From Candidatus Kapaibacterium sp. (GTDB taxonomy: Bacteria > Bacteroidota > Ignavibacteria > Kapaibacteriales > UBA7675), in assembly GCA_028284775.1 (NCBI GenBank), contig JANQRB010000025.1, forward strand, positions 1 through 64,000: 64,000 nucleotides of DNA. The letters are read 5' to 3'. A program made the position numbers and the translations under genes. Under the pieces are notes generated by a model. It was not told the DNA's origin. It worked only from the letters and a program-made list of their open reading frames with translations, and searched no databases. Positions 1 to 7,290 of this stretch are shown here, in pieces (positions within the stretch are counted from its first letter, which is position 1; the number at the start of each line of letters is the position of its first letter).

Positions 1-410
1 GCCGAGTTGCGCGGGTTGCCTTCGCCGGTGCCCACCCACAGCACATCCGGATTCCGCTGGTCGATCGCCACCGCCCCGATGGACGCCACGGGCTGATCGT
101 CGAACAAAGGCTCCCAGCTTGTGCCGCGATTTGTGGAACGCCATAATCCTCCGGAAGCCGTGCCGACATAGATCAGTGAAGGGTCGTTATGCAAGGCATC
201 GATCGAGGTGACGCGGCCGCTCATGCCCGCCGGTCCGACAGCGCGCGGTTGCATGCCCTTTAACACTGCCATGTCAAGCTTCTGGGCTGAGACCTGGGTA
301 AAAGCCGGCAGCGTCAACAGTAGGAGGATAAGCATACGCGGAAAAGCGTTCAGAGCCGCTCCGCCGCCCGGCCGCTGTGAATGTAGTGCGGAAATGGTAA
401 CATTCGGCAT
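1..410 (-). CDS. Secreted BNR/VPS10-like propeller protein, N-terminal fragment
   Basis: Only the first 136 residues are inside the window; the gene runs off the left edge. Translation on the minus strand gives a hydrophobic stretch LILLLLTLPAFTQVSAQ, typical of a Sec signal peptide, followed by MSGRVTSIDA and then WRSTNRGTSWEPLF. The second block is the Asp-box/BNR pattern (S-T-N-x-G-x-S-W) found in sialidase and sortilin-type beta-propellers, and VGTASGGLWRS is typical of bacterial VPS10-domain proteins. A second in-frame ATG at 335 would start directly at the signal peptide; 410 is preferred because GGACAGG lies upstream. The protein is presumably exported. Substrate and enzymatic activity are unknown, and many such proteins are non-catalytic. 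The call is firm for fold and export, weak for function. Confidence 0.75.
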   Translation of the reverse strand, partial: MPNVTISALHSQRPGGGAALNAFPRMLILLLLTLPAFTQVSAQKLDMAVLKGMQPRAVGPAGMSGRVTSIDALHNDPSLIYVGTASGGLWRSTNRGTSWEPLFDDQPVASIGAVAIDQRNPDVLWVGTGEGNPRNS

Positions 411-634
411 AGATCGAAAACCTGTCCCGTTAATCAGCAATCGACAATTAGGCGAGGATAAACCTCCAATCTAAGAAGATCGGACGACATATTGCCGTAG
501 AAAGATTTGCGATGCAGTTCGAAAGTGAAGGCGGCTGCGAGCTTCATCCAACACTCGCACATATACAAGGAAAAATGTTTGCGAGCCCGCGTGAATGATT
601 ATATTAGCGCATCTCAATAACGAAAGGAATCGTT

Positions 635-1060
635 ATGGCACCCGAACATCCCGGGGAATCCCATCCGCGTGAACATTCGCCCTCATTTTCCGAAGCGAAG
701 GACAATGCCGGTCTGCTTGATTTCGAGATTATCGATATGCTGCGTGAAATGGATGATGACGATATGCCGGGCTTTTTCGATGATATCGTTACAACCTACG
801 CCAAAACGGCCGATGAGCTGATTGCCAAGCTCAGTCGCGCTGTCGAGGCTAAGGATTGCGCCGCGATTCGCACCGAAGCTCACAGCTTAAAGGGAGCGAG
901 CGCCAATGTCGGCGCCGCCGCTGTTGCGGCGCTCGGCAAAAAGCTCGAAGAAAACGCTAAACAAAGTGTCACGGAGGGCAACGGCGCACTTTTTGAAGAA
1001 CTGGAGCAGATCCACACTCGCTCGCTCGCCGCTTTACGGGATTTGACAAAAGAAAATTGA
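635..1060 (+). CDS. Stand-alone HPt (histidine phosphotransfer) protein
   Basis: A 141-residue soluble protein. The C-terminal ~110 residues form an HPt domain, with the phospho-accepting His83 in the motif EAHSLKGASANVGA, which matches the family pattern HxLKGxxxxxG. The first ~25 residues are polar and probably flexible. HPt proteins shuttle phosphoryl groups between the receiver domain of a hybrid kinase and a final response regulator. No kinase is adjacent, so this is an orphan relay protein. The only hybrid kinase in the window (20164-23421) has receiver domains but no HPt of its own and is a possible partner; that pairing is inference. The start has AAAGGAA about 8 bases upstream. A TTGCGA / TATTAG pair at 579-607 could be a promoter but is weak. 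Confidence 0.85.
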   Translation: MAPEHPGESHPREHSPSFSEAKDNAGLLDFEIIDMLREMDDDDMPGFFDDIVTTYAKTADELIAKLSRAVEAKDCAAIRTEAHSLKGASANVGAAAVAALGKKLEENAKQSVTEGNGALFEELEQIHTRSLAALRDLTKEN

Positions 1061-1165
1061 GCCTTCAGCGCCTCTCAACAATAATTTGGCAGCTTCCCGC
1101 AGCTGCTCTAAATTGCGGCACAACGGTGGTCCAGTCCCAAACACCTTTCAGTGTGGAGAGCTTAC

Positions 1166-1987
1166 ATGTCCGTTTTCGACAATCCTCATTCTCGACGCGA
1201 TGCACTGCGAATGCTTGGTGTCGGCGCTGCTTCGGCGCTCGCCTTTCCGATGGCCTCGGCCTGCCAAAAAGCCGATGATAACACTCAGTCCGCTGTCAAC
1301 GACAAGGCTGAAACGCCTTCATCTTTCAGCCGCGAGGTTGCGCGCTTTCAGCCTGTTAAAGCTCCGATGGCCGAGGCGACTTTTCCGTTCAGCTTGCCGC
1401 CTCTTCCCTACGCCTTTGATGCTCTCGATGCCGCCATCGACGCAATGACGATGGAAATTCACCATGATCGACATCATGCCGGCTATACGAAAAAGCTCAA
1501 TGCGGCGCTTGAGCCGCATGCGAAACTGCATTCCCGATCAATCGGCGAGCTCATCGGCAACCTGGGCGCGCTGCCTGAAGAGGTACGCCTGGCGGTTCGC
1601 AACAACGGCGGCGGATTTTATAATCACAGTTTATTCTGGCCGATGATGAGTCCCAGTGGCGGCGGTCAGCCGAGTGGTTCGCTGGCCGACGCTATCAATC
1701 GGGATTTCGGCTCCTTCGATGAATTCAGGGCTTCATTTTCCCAAGCCGCCGCAACGGTCTTCGGCAGCGGCTGGGCCTGGCTGGCGGCGGATAAAGCGAA
1801 CAAGCTCCACGTCCTGAAGTCGGCCAATCAGGATAACCCCTTAACCAACGGTCAGCGCCCCATCCTTGGTATTGACGTCTGGGAGCACGCCTACTACCTG
1901 AAGTATCAAAATAAACGCAAAGAATACATCAATAATTTTTGGGACATTGTTAACTGGGATCAGTGTAGCGAGAACTTCGGCGCTTAA
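1166..1987 (+). CDS. sodA: Exported Mn-type superoxide dismutase with Tat signal
   Basis: A 273-residue Fe/Mn superoxide dismutase that converts superoxide to oxygen and hydrogen peroxide. All metal ligands are visible: His99 (MEIHH), His154 (YNHSLFW), Asp237 and His241 (DVWEHAYY). Gly at the position before YNHS and Gln222 in NQDNP point to the manganese subclass, though cambialistic use cannot be excluded. It is unusual in having a ~70-residue N-terminal extension with a twin-arginine motif (SRRDALRML), a hydrophobic stretch and Cys33 in SAC, suggesting Tat export and possibly lipid anchoring. The lipobox is poor (Ala at -3). The start at 1166 was chosen over upstream in-frame GTG/ATG codons because GGAGAG lies 8 bases before it and the Tat motif then begins near residue 9. 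A terminator follows at 2028. Confidence 0.92.
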   Translation: MSVFDNPHSRRDALRMLGVGAASALAFPMASACQKADDNTQSAVNDKAETPSSFSREVARFQPVKAPMAEATFPFSLPPLPYAFDALDAAIDAMTMEIHHDRHHAGYTKKLNAALEPHAKLHSRSIGELIGNLGALPEEVRLAVRNNGGGFYNHSLFWPMMSPSGGGQPSGSLADAINRDFGSFDEFRASFSQAAATVFGSGWAWLAADKANKLHVLKSANQDNPLTNGQRPILGIDVWEHAYYLKYQNKRKEYINNFWDIVNWDQCSENFGA

Positions 1988-2027
1988 AAATCTCATCCGG
2001 CAGCAAATTTTAGTCCACCCCATTGAG

Positions 2028-2069
2028 AAGAGCGGTGCGCGAGTTTAACTTGTGTACCGCTCTTATTTT
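2028..2069 (+). terminator. Intrinsic terminator of the superoxide dismutase gene
   Basis: Nine-base stem AAGAGCGGT (2028-2036) pairing with ACCGCTCTT (2056-2064), followed by ATTTTC. It lies 40 bases after the sodA stop, in the sense orientation. Confidence 0.75.
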
Positions 2070-2239
2070 CAGACCAGCGCGAGCTTTAGTCTCACCTGAG
2101 CCGGCCAGAACGACAAGAAAAAATACAGTTCGACAATCTGCCTTGCTTCGGCTCGTGCGCCACTTTGCTTTCGTCCCTTAGTTGTTCGCCCCCCAAGCCG
2201 CGTGACATGATTTAACAAAGAACTAACAATAGGGTGACC

Positions 2240-2267
2240 TTGTCTTTACATCCGCGGCGTATCTTTG
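2240..2267 (+). promoter_or_regulatory. Bacteroidota-type promoter (TTG-N17-TATCTTTG)
   Basis: TTG at 2240-2242 and an exact TAnnTTTG element, TATCTTTG, at 2260-2267, separated by 17 bases. This is the -33/-7 pattern of the Bacteroidota housekeeping sigma factor. No gene follows on the plus strand, only a strong terminator about 70 bases later, so the promoter would make a short transcript. The gap 1988-2473 otherwise holds no credible gene. Confidence 0.5.
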
Positions 2268-2273
2268 AATCAG

Positions 2274-2377
2274 AAATGCCAATTCTCGTGCTAATCGCTT
2301 CTTGCGAACTCCCTTTTTGGACCAATTACCACCCCTGTGACGGCGATAATCCTGCGTATCGCCGTCATTTTATTTTT
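2274..2377 (+). ncRNA. Candidate small RNA of about 100 nt
   Basis: The interval lies between a consensus promoter (2240-2267) and a perfect intrinsic terminator (2338-2377), and sits after the sodA terminator, so it is not simply the 3' end of that mRNA. I do not recognise the sequence as 6S, tmRNA, RNase P or a known riboswitch. An open frame of 38 codons from 2277 runs through the hairpin and has no convincing ribosome binding site. Transcription start and function are inferred only. Confidence 0.4.
2338..2377 (+). terminator. Strong intrinsic terminator
   Basis: Perfect 11-bp stem TGACGGCGATA (2338-2348) with TATCGCCGTCA (2357-2367), 8-base loop, then TTTTATTTTT. The T-run is on the plus strand only, so it ends a plus-strand transcript and not the convergent gene at 2474-4561. 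Confidence 0.85.
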
Positions 2378-2473
2378 AGCTGTTTCTGAGCGCCCATTGT
2401 ACACTTATCCTTCCCTGTTAAGGTTAAACGAGGCTATCGATTTGGCAACGGAATGCGGATAGCAGGAGGCCCG

Positions 2474-4561
2474 CTATTGAAGCAGCCACTTGCGGACCTG
2501 AACGCAGGCGCCCGCCCTTAAACGCAGAATGTAGAGCCCGCCCGACTTCTGTGCATGGGATGGCAACAAGTTCATCGACTTCGAGCCGGACTCCATGCTG
2601 CGTTCTTCGAGCAGTGCGCCGGTGATTGTATAAACAGCAATGGTAATCCGCGAAGAAGCAAGGGCCTTGGTACATGGCAGTTCGAGCTCCCGACCGGCGA
2701 TCGTGATGTTGATGGAAGTAGAGCCCGCCGCCGGATCGATGGAACTTGGCAGCAGCAAGGGCTTGCTGCTGCGATAGAATCCCGCGTTGCTGCCGGCATA
2801 CAGAACACCCCCGGGCGCCAGCATGAGCGTCTGAACGTTAAAGCTGCTCATGCCGCTGGTCATCAAGCGCCACAGCGCTTCGCCGCCGCGCTGGAGCAAA
2901 ACGCCGTCCTTATTGTTTGCGATGTACATATCGCCATTGGGGCCGGGCGCGAAAGCCTGAATACGCGCCTGCGAAACATTTGCCGAAAGATCCTGTCGCC
3001 AGGATTCGCCATTGTCGCTGCTGACATAGAGGTTGTTGAAATCCGCTAACCAGAGTCTCCCTTGGCCGGTCGATACCACGCGCAGCGCGTAGACATCGGG
3101 ACTCAGTACTCTCCAGTCGGCACCCTTATTGCCGGAATACCGGAGACCATCGCGGCCGGCGGCGACATAGACATTGCCGGCGGCATCGAGGCTGATGTCG
3201 GCGATGTCTCTGCCGTCAACGCCCGGCCAGTTCATATCCTGCCAGGACTCGCCGGCATCGATGGAACGCATCAGCCCTTTCCTGGCAAAGGCCGCAATAG
3301 TGCTTTTATCCGCCATGGAGGCAATAACGCTGACGCCGCCCGCATCGGGAAAATCCTTATGAATCCAGTTCAGACCCTGGTCCGACGATCGATAAATTCC
3401 CGTGCCGTTATCTGCCGCCGCGTACACATTTCCGGCAGCATCGGCGCTTAATGCTCGTACAGAGCGCAGCCCCGCCCGATCACCGCCGGCTTGCCAGCTC
3501 CGTCCATCGTCGATGCTGCGAAAGATGCCGCCTTCTAAGACAGCGGCATACAATGTTCCAGTACTGTCGGCGGCCAGCGATCTGACGTTCGGCAGACTGA
3601 GCCGCGAGTTGAAACGGCTCCATGACCTGCGATCGGGACTCAGACGATACACGCCATCTCCCGCTGTGCCGGCGAAAATGACATCGTTGGCGTCGACGGC
3701 CAGACTGCGGATGCTTCCGCCCAGAACCTCTCTCAGATGCTGAGTCCAGGTTGCACCGTTATCCGATGAGACATAGAGCGAGGTCCCGGCGCTGACCACA
3801 ATCGAATTGTCGCGCAGAAAGGCGATGTTCGCGATGGAAGTCTCCGGTGGATTGCCGATCTGTCGCCAATGGGCTCCACCGTCCCGGGATTCATACAGCA
3901 GACCGATATCAAGTCCGGCGAGAATGCGTCCGGCGGAATCGACCGCCAGGCTGCTGACGGCAAGCTCTGTCAGGTCTTCGGCTGCAAAATGCCAAGTGGC
4001 GCCTTTATCCTTCGAGCGCAGCAGGCCGCTGCTGGTGGCGGCGCAGACAATATCTTCATCCGGCGCCAGTATCGCACGGATTTCCAAACTCAGGGTATCC
4101 GGGGTTACGCGCAGCCACCCCGGATCTGACGCGTTCTGATCATAGCAAAATATGCCGTCATAATCTTTGGCGATGTAAAGCTTGTGACGAGGACTCACTG
4201 CCAGGCTGTGCGGCGTGCCGCCATTGCCGTGACGGCCGACCGGCAGCCATGTGACGCCGCCGTCTGACGAGCGATACACTACTGAGCTCGAGCTGAGTGC
4301 ATAGATCGTTCGGTATTCGCCAAGCGCGAGTGCGCGAAAGTCTTTGTCGGGAATCTTGTCGCTGCTTGATCGCCAGCCGGTGAATGGTGTCGCGCGGTAG
4401 ATACCCGCCGCAAAGGCCGCCAGCAGCTCGCTCTCGGGCGTAAAGAGCAGCGAACGGACTACTCCGCCCTCGATACCCTTTACTTGCTGCCAAAAATCGT
4501 CGCTCCTGAGCGGTGATATGCCGAAGAGCAGCAGCAAACAGGTCAATACGACGATGCGCAT
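2474..4561 (-). CDS. Secreted BNR/Asp-box beta-propeller protein with T9SS sorting domain
   Basis: A 695-residue exported protein. Signal peptide at the N-terminus (MRIVVLTCLLLLFGISPLRS), then about a dozen ~40-45-residue repeats with the Asp-box signature (YRSSDGGVTWLPV, LRSKDKGATWHFA, YVSSDNGESWRQD), which fold as one or two beta-propellers. The last ~85 residues (ITIAVYTITGALLEERSM ... GGLYILRLRAG) match a type A T9SS sorting domain, so the protein should cross the outer membrane and end on the cell surface or outside. The start at 4561 was chosen over an in-frame upstream codon at 4618 because it begins the signal peptide and has AAGGCG upstream. Alternating YAAADNGTGIYRSSDQG-type units resemble sortilin/photosynthesis-stability-factor folds. 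No catalytic residues are identifiable. Confidence 0.85.
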   Translation of the reverse strand: MRIVVLTCLLLLFGISPLRSDDFWQQVKGIEGGVVRSLLFTPESELLAAFAAGIYRATPFTGWRSSSDKIPDKDFRALALGEYRTIYALSSSSVVYRSSDGGVTWLPVGRHGNGGTPHSLAVSPRHKLYIAKDYDGIFCYDQNASDPGWLRVTPDTLSLEIRAILAPDEDIVCAATSSGLLRSKDKGATWHFAAEDLTELAVSSLAVDSAGRILAGLDIGLLYESRDGGAHWRQIGNPPETSIANIAFLRDNSIVVSAGTSLYVSSDNGATWTQHLREVLGGSIRSLAVDANDVIFAGTAGDGVYRLSPDRRSWSRFNSRLSLPNVRSLAADSTGTLYAAVLEGGIFRSIDDGRSWQAGGDRAGLRSVRALSADAAGNVYAAADNGTGIYRSSDQGLNWIHKDFPDAGGVSVIASMADKSTIAAFARKGLMRSIDAGESWQDMNWPGVDGRDIADISLDAAGNVYVAAGRDGLRYSGNKGADWRVLSPDVYALRVVSTGQGRLWLADFNNLYVSSDNGESWRQDLSANVSQARIQAFAPGPNGDMYIANNKDGVLLQRGGEALWRLMTSGMSSFNVQTLMLAPGGVLYAGSNAGFYRSSKPLLLPSSIDPAAGSTSINITIAGRELELPCTKALASSRITIAVYTITGALLEERSMESGSKSMNLLPSHAQKSGGLYILRLRAGACVQVRKWLLQ

Positions 4562-4659
4562 ACGAATTCGCCTTGGTTCATAAAACGGCGACCGGTCCGG
4601 CCAGGCTTTAGCCAACATCTAGCATGATAGCATCCGCGCTGATTTGTCTCAGCCGGGAA

Positions 4660-4677
4660 AAAATGTCCCGACATTTT
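4660..4677. promoter_or_regulatory. 18-bp perfect inverted repeat, possible operator
   Basis: AAAATGTC-CC-GACATTTT, an 8-2-8 perfect palindrome, in the divergent region between the secreted propeller gene (start 4561) and marR (start 4925). The size and short spacer suit a dimeric helix-turn-helix repressor. The rest of 4562-4924 holds no gene that I can support. Confidence 0.4.
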
Positions 4678-4866
4678 GCCAAACGCAAGCCGTCTACATA
4701 CGGCTCAAGCTATGTCAGCGAAAAAACTTCCGATCATAGAGTCAAAGGCGACGTACCGCCGCCATCCTCGCCTCAACAGGAGGCCCTGCCTTTAACAGGC
4801 GCGGGCCGGCAATGTTTTGCGGAAAACTGCGAAATGGAGCGCAGCCCCAGTATCCGCAAAATAAAA

Positions 4867-4897
4867 TTGGCTGGCAAGAGATTATTCCAGATATTTG
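4867..4897 (+). promoter_or_regulatory. Possible Bacteroidota-type promoter of marR
   Basis: TTG at 4867-4869, 20-base spacer, then GATATTTG at 4890-4897, one mismatch from TAnnTTTG. A start site near 4904 would leave a leader of about 20 bases before the ATG at 4925. Confidence 0.35.
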
Positions 4898-4924
4898 CAG
4901 TCGTTGGCTATGCAACTAAATTCC

Positions 4925-5386
4925 ATGACAGACACTGACTATCAGATCGACGATTCGCTGGGTTACATTGTCGGAACGGCATCACGGGCAATGGTCAATC
5001 GGCTCAATCGCAATTTTGCCGAGGGCGGCTTTGACGTCACGGTGGAACAATGGGCGATTCTGGTGCATCTTTGGCAACAAGACGGACAATTTCAACAGCA
5101 ACTGGCTATTTGCTCCTTCAAGGACAAAACGAGCATTACGCGCCTGATTGACGGACTTGAGAAACGCAACCTGGTTGTACGCATCCCCGATCGACTCGAT
5201 CGCAGACAAAAACTCATCTACCTGACCGCCAAGGGAAGAGAACTACGCGGCGCTCTGGTGAAGATCGCATTGCAGTCGCTGCAGGAAGCGCAGCAAGGCA
5301 TTTGTCCGGAACAGTTGGCGATCTGCAAGGAAGTACTGCGGCAGGTCAGTCAAAACCTTCATGATGGTGAAAACTGCTCAATTTAG
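4925..5386 (+). CDS. MarR-family transcriptional regulator
   Basis: A 153-residue winged-helix regulator. The central DNA-binding part is clear: VEQWAILVHLWQ, then FKDKTSITRLIDGLEKRNLVVRIPD and the wing RLDRRQKLIYLTAKG, the usual MarR order of recognition helix followed by the D-x-R-D/R wing. MarR dimers normally repress nearby genes and let go on binding small aromatic or toxic molecules. The gene stands directly upstream of doxX and a complete RND efflux pump on the same strand, so control of those genes is the likely role. Two operator-like inverted repeats flank it (4660-4677, 5445-5466). Start at 4925 is preferred over in-frame ATGs at 4895 and 4910, because they would lie within or almost on the predicted promoter. 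Confidence 0.9.
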   Translation: MTDTDYQIDDSLGYIVGTASRAMVNRLNRNFAEGGFDVTVEQWAILVHLWQQDGQFQQQLAICSFKDKTSITRLIDGLEKRNLVVRIPDRLDRRQKLIYLTAKGRELRGALVKIALQSLQEAQQGICPEQLAICKEVLRQVSQNLHDGENCSI

Positions 5387-5444
5387 ATGAATATTCAACT
5401 ATTGCTATGACAACCTGAAAGAAATCTCCAGTATCCAAATACAA

Positions 5445-5466
5445 CATCGGTTCAGCTGAGCCGATG
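5445..5466. promoter_or_regulatory. 22-bp near-perfect inverted repeat upstream of doxX
   Basis: The half-site CATCGGTTCAG (5445-5455) faces CTGAGCCGATG (5456-5466) with a single mismatched pair and no spacer. It lies between marR and doxX, 67 bases before the doxX start, where a MarR-type operator would be expected. It is not followed by a T-run, which argues against an intrinsic terminator. Confidence 0.4.
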
Positions 5467-5532
5467 GGCCGGTCGAATTTCAATTGAAAGGAAACTGCGC
5501 CATTTTTACACACAATTCAGGGAATTATTCCC

Positions 5533-5913
5533 ATGAAATCCAAAATAAGGTTGATTGCCAGGATTCTGCTGGGCTTCATCTTTGCCTTTTTCGGCCTCAA
5601 TAAGTTTCTTCAGTTTCTGCCCCAGCCCGAACTGGGTGAAGCGGGCGGAGCTCTGCTCGGGGCTTTGCTGAATAGCGGCTATCTGATGACGGTGGTCGCG
5701 ATTGTAGAGGTCATTACCGGAATTATGCTTCTTGCCGGACGTTTTGTGCCCCTGGCGCTCGTACTGCTCGCCCCTATTGTCCTTAACATATTCCTCTTTC
5801 ATATTTTTCTGGAGCCCGCCGGGATTCCGATGGCCGTCATAGTCTTGGCGCTGAATGTATATCTGTTTATCGCCTACAAAGAAAAGTTCGATCCCATGCT
5901 AAAAGCAAGTTAA
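5533..5913 (+). CDS. DoxX-family inner-membrane protein
   Basis: A 126-residue protein with four predicted membrane helices. The N-terminus RLIARILLGFIFAFFGLNKF matches the DoxX/DoxD-like family start (RxxLGxxFxxxGxxK). Members are small quinone- or thiol-related membrane proteins of poorly known biochemistry; some are tied to oxidative stress or to sulfur oxidation. It lies between the MarR gene and the efflux pump, is preceded by the 22-bp inverted repeat at 5445-5466, and is followed by its own terminator at 5926-5960, so it is probably a separate transcript from the pump. The start at 5533 begins the first helix directly. Confidence 0.85.
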   Translation: MKSKIRLIARILLGFIFAFFGLNKFLQFLPQPELGEAGGALLGALLNSGYLMTVVAIVEVITGIMLLAGRFVPLALVLLAPIVLNIFLFHIFLEPAGIPMAVIVLALNVYLFIAYKEKFDPMLKAS

Positions 5914-5925
5914 GTCGGTTCAAAG

Positions 5926-5960
5926 TGAGTGCGCATGGATGTGCGCTCATTTTGTTTTGT
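5926..5960 (+). terminator. Intrinsic terminator after doxX
   Basis: Ten-base stem TGAGTGCGCA (5926-5935) with TGTGCGCTCA (5940-5949), two G-U pairs, 4-base loop, followed by TTTTGTTTTGT. It lies 13 bases after the doxX stop. The following 5961-6138 shows no clear gene or consensus promoter. Confidence 0.75.
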
Positions 5961-6138
5961 CGCTACTGCGCTTGCAATCGCGAATGTCACTCTCAGTTAA
6001 CCGAATTCTATCCCATATTCATTAATATCAGTACAACAGTCACAACGAAAGCATGGCAATTTGAGTATCCCAAGTTTGACATACTGTTTTGCCGAATGCA
6101 CTGTACAGAATATGATCGCAGAAAGGGTGAAATAGACT

Positions 6139-7290
6139 ATGAAGACCGTCCTTAAGATCGTCGTGCCGGTAATAATAATCGCACTTGGAGTTTTAGTCGA
6201 GAGACAATTGGGATTATTTCAGGAGGATCCGGCCAAACCGCCAACGCCGCCCCGCAGCAAGATCGTACGTTCGAAGCTCGTGCAACTCGGCACGGTCCCG
6301 ACGTCGATTCAGGCCTATGGCACCTTGAGCAGCGCACAGCCGGTAGAACTCTACAGCGAAGTCCAGGGCGTACTGCTTAAAGGCGATATCGTTTTTCAAC
6401 CCGCGCAGACCTTCAGCAAGGGCGACTTATTGCTCAAGGTTGACGATCGGCAGGCGGCGCTTGACTTAAACGCCAGCAAGAGCGACTTTCTTAACGCATT
6501 CGCCGCGGTGTTGCCGGAAATCAAAATAGACTTCCCTGAAGAATATCCGATCTGGGAACAATATTTCAACAACTGTGATTTCGCAAGCGATCTGCAGGAT
6601 TTACCAAAGGCGCCCAACCAGAAAATTAAACTGTTTCTATCGCGCTTCAATGTCTATAAGCTCTTCTTTGCCGTACGTAATCTTGAGATACTGCTTGATA
6701 AGCATCGAATCTATGCGCCCTTCAATGGCTCGATAGTCAGCGCCGATCTGCGGGCAGGCTCAAATGTGCGCAACGGCAGCCGCCTGGGCACGATTATCAA
6801 CCTGCAGGAGATGGAAGTGGAAGCACCCGTGCCCGCCGAGGACATCGCCTGGATCGACCACGGCCAGGCTGTCCGCCTGGAAGCCGTTGAACTGAACAGC
6901 AGCTGGAACGGCCGCATCAGCCGTATCGGTAAAGTCATCGACGAAAGGACCCAAACCATACCGGTCTTTATCGAGCTCGGCGCTGCAGCAGGCAATCAGA
7001 CTTTGTTCCAGGGGGCATTTCTGAATGTCAGCATTCCGGGGCGAAAGATCGATAGCTCGGTAGCCCTGCACCGAAAAGCGCTTTATGAGGATCGTTTTGT
7101 CTATGTCGTTGACGGTGGCGCGCTCGACTACCGCGAAGTGCAGGTGGCGCGCAGCTTAAGCGATTCGGTGATCGTCGATGCCGGTCTGTCTACCGGCGAT
7201 ACCCTCGTTACCGAGGTGCTTCAGGGTGTCGCTCGCGGAATGCCCGCCCGCGCCGTCCTGAGTGCCGAAGCTCCCGGAGGCGCTCAGTGA
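6139..7290 (+). CDS. RND efflux periplasmic adaptor (membrane fusion protein)
   Basis: A 383-residue adaptor that bridges an inner-membrane RND pump and an outer-membrane channel. Residues 1-25 form an N-terminal anchor or signal (VLKIVVPVIIIALGVLVERQLGLF). A split lipoyl/barrel-sandwich domain follows (QPVELYSEVQGVL ... DKHRIYAPFNGSIVSADLRAG). The part between the lipoyl halves (about residues 110-185) is not a long heptad coiled coil but contains EIKIDFPEEYPIWEQYF and Leu-rich segments, a form known from Bacteroidota adaptors. Beta-barrel and membrane-proximal domains complete the protein. Its stop overlaps the GTG start of the permease by 4 bases, so the two are translationally coupled. 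Confidence 0.92.
   Translation: MKTVLKIVVPVIIIALGVLVERQLGLFQEDPAKPPTPPRSKIVRSKLVQLGTVPTSIQAYGTLSSAQPVELYSEVQGVLLKGDIVFQPAQTFSKGDLLLKVDDRQAALDLNASKSDFLNAFAAVLPEIKIDFPEEYPIWEQYFNNCDFASDLQDLPKAPNQKIKLFLSRFNVYKLFFAVRNLEILLDKHRIYAPFNGSIVSADLRAGSNVRNGSRLGTIINLQEMEVEAPVPAEDIAWIDHGQAVRLEAVELNSSWNGRISRIGKVIDERTQTIPVFIELGAAAGNQTLFQGAFLNVSIPGRKIDSSVALHRKALYEDRFVYVVDGGALDYREVQVARSLSDSVIVDAGLSTGDTLVTEVLQGVARGMPARAVLSAEAPGGAQ

Noticed and set aside
579..607. TTGCGA / TATTAG pair before the HPt gene as a promoter
   Set aside because: It fits neither the Bacteroidota pattern found elsewhere in the window nor a good -10 element; too weak to list as a feature.
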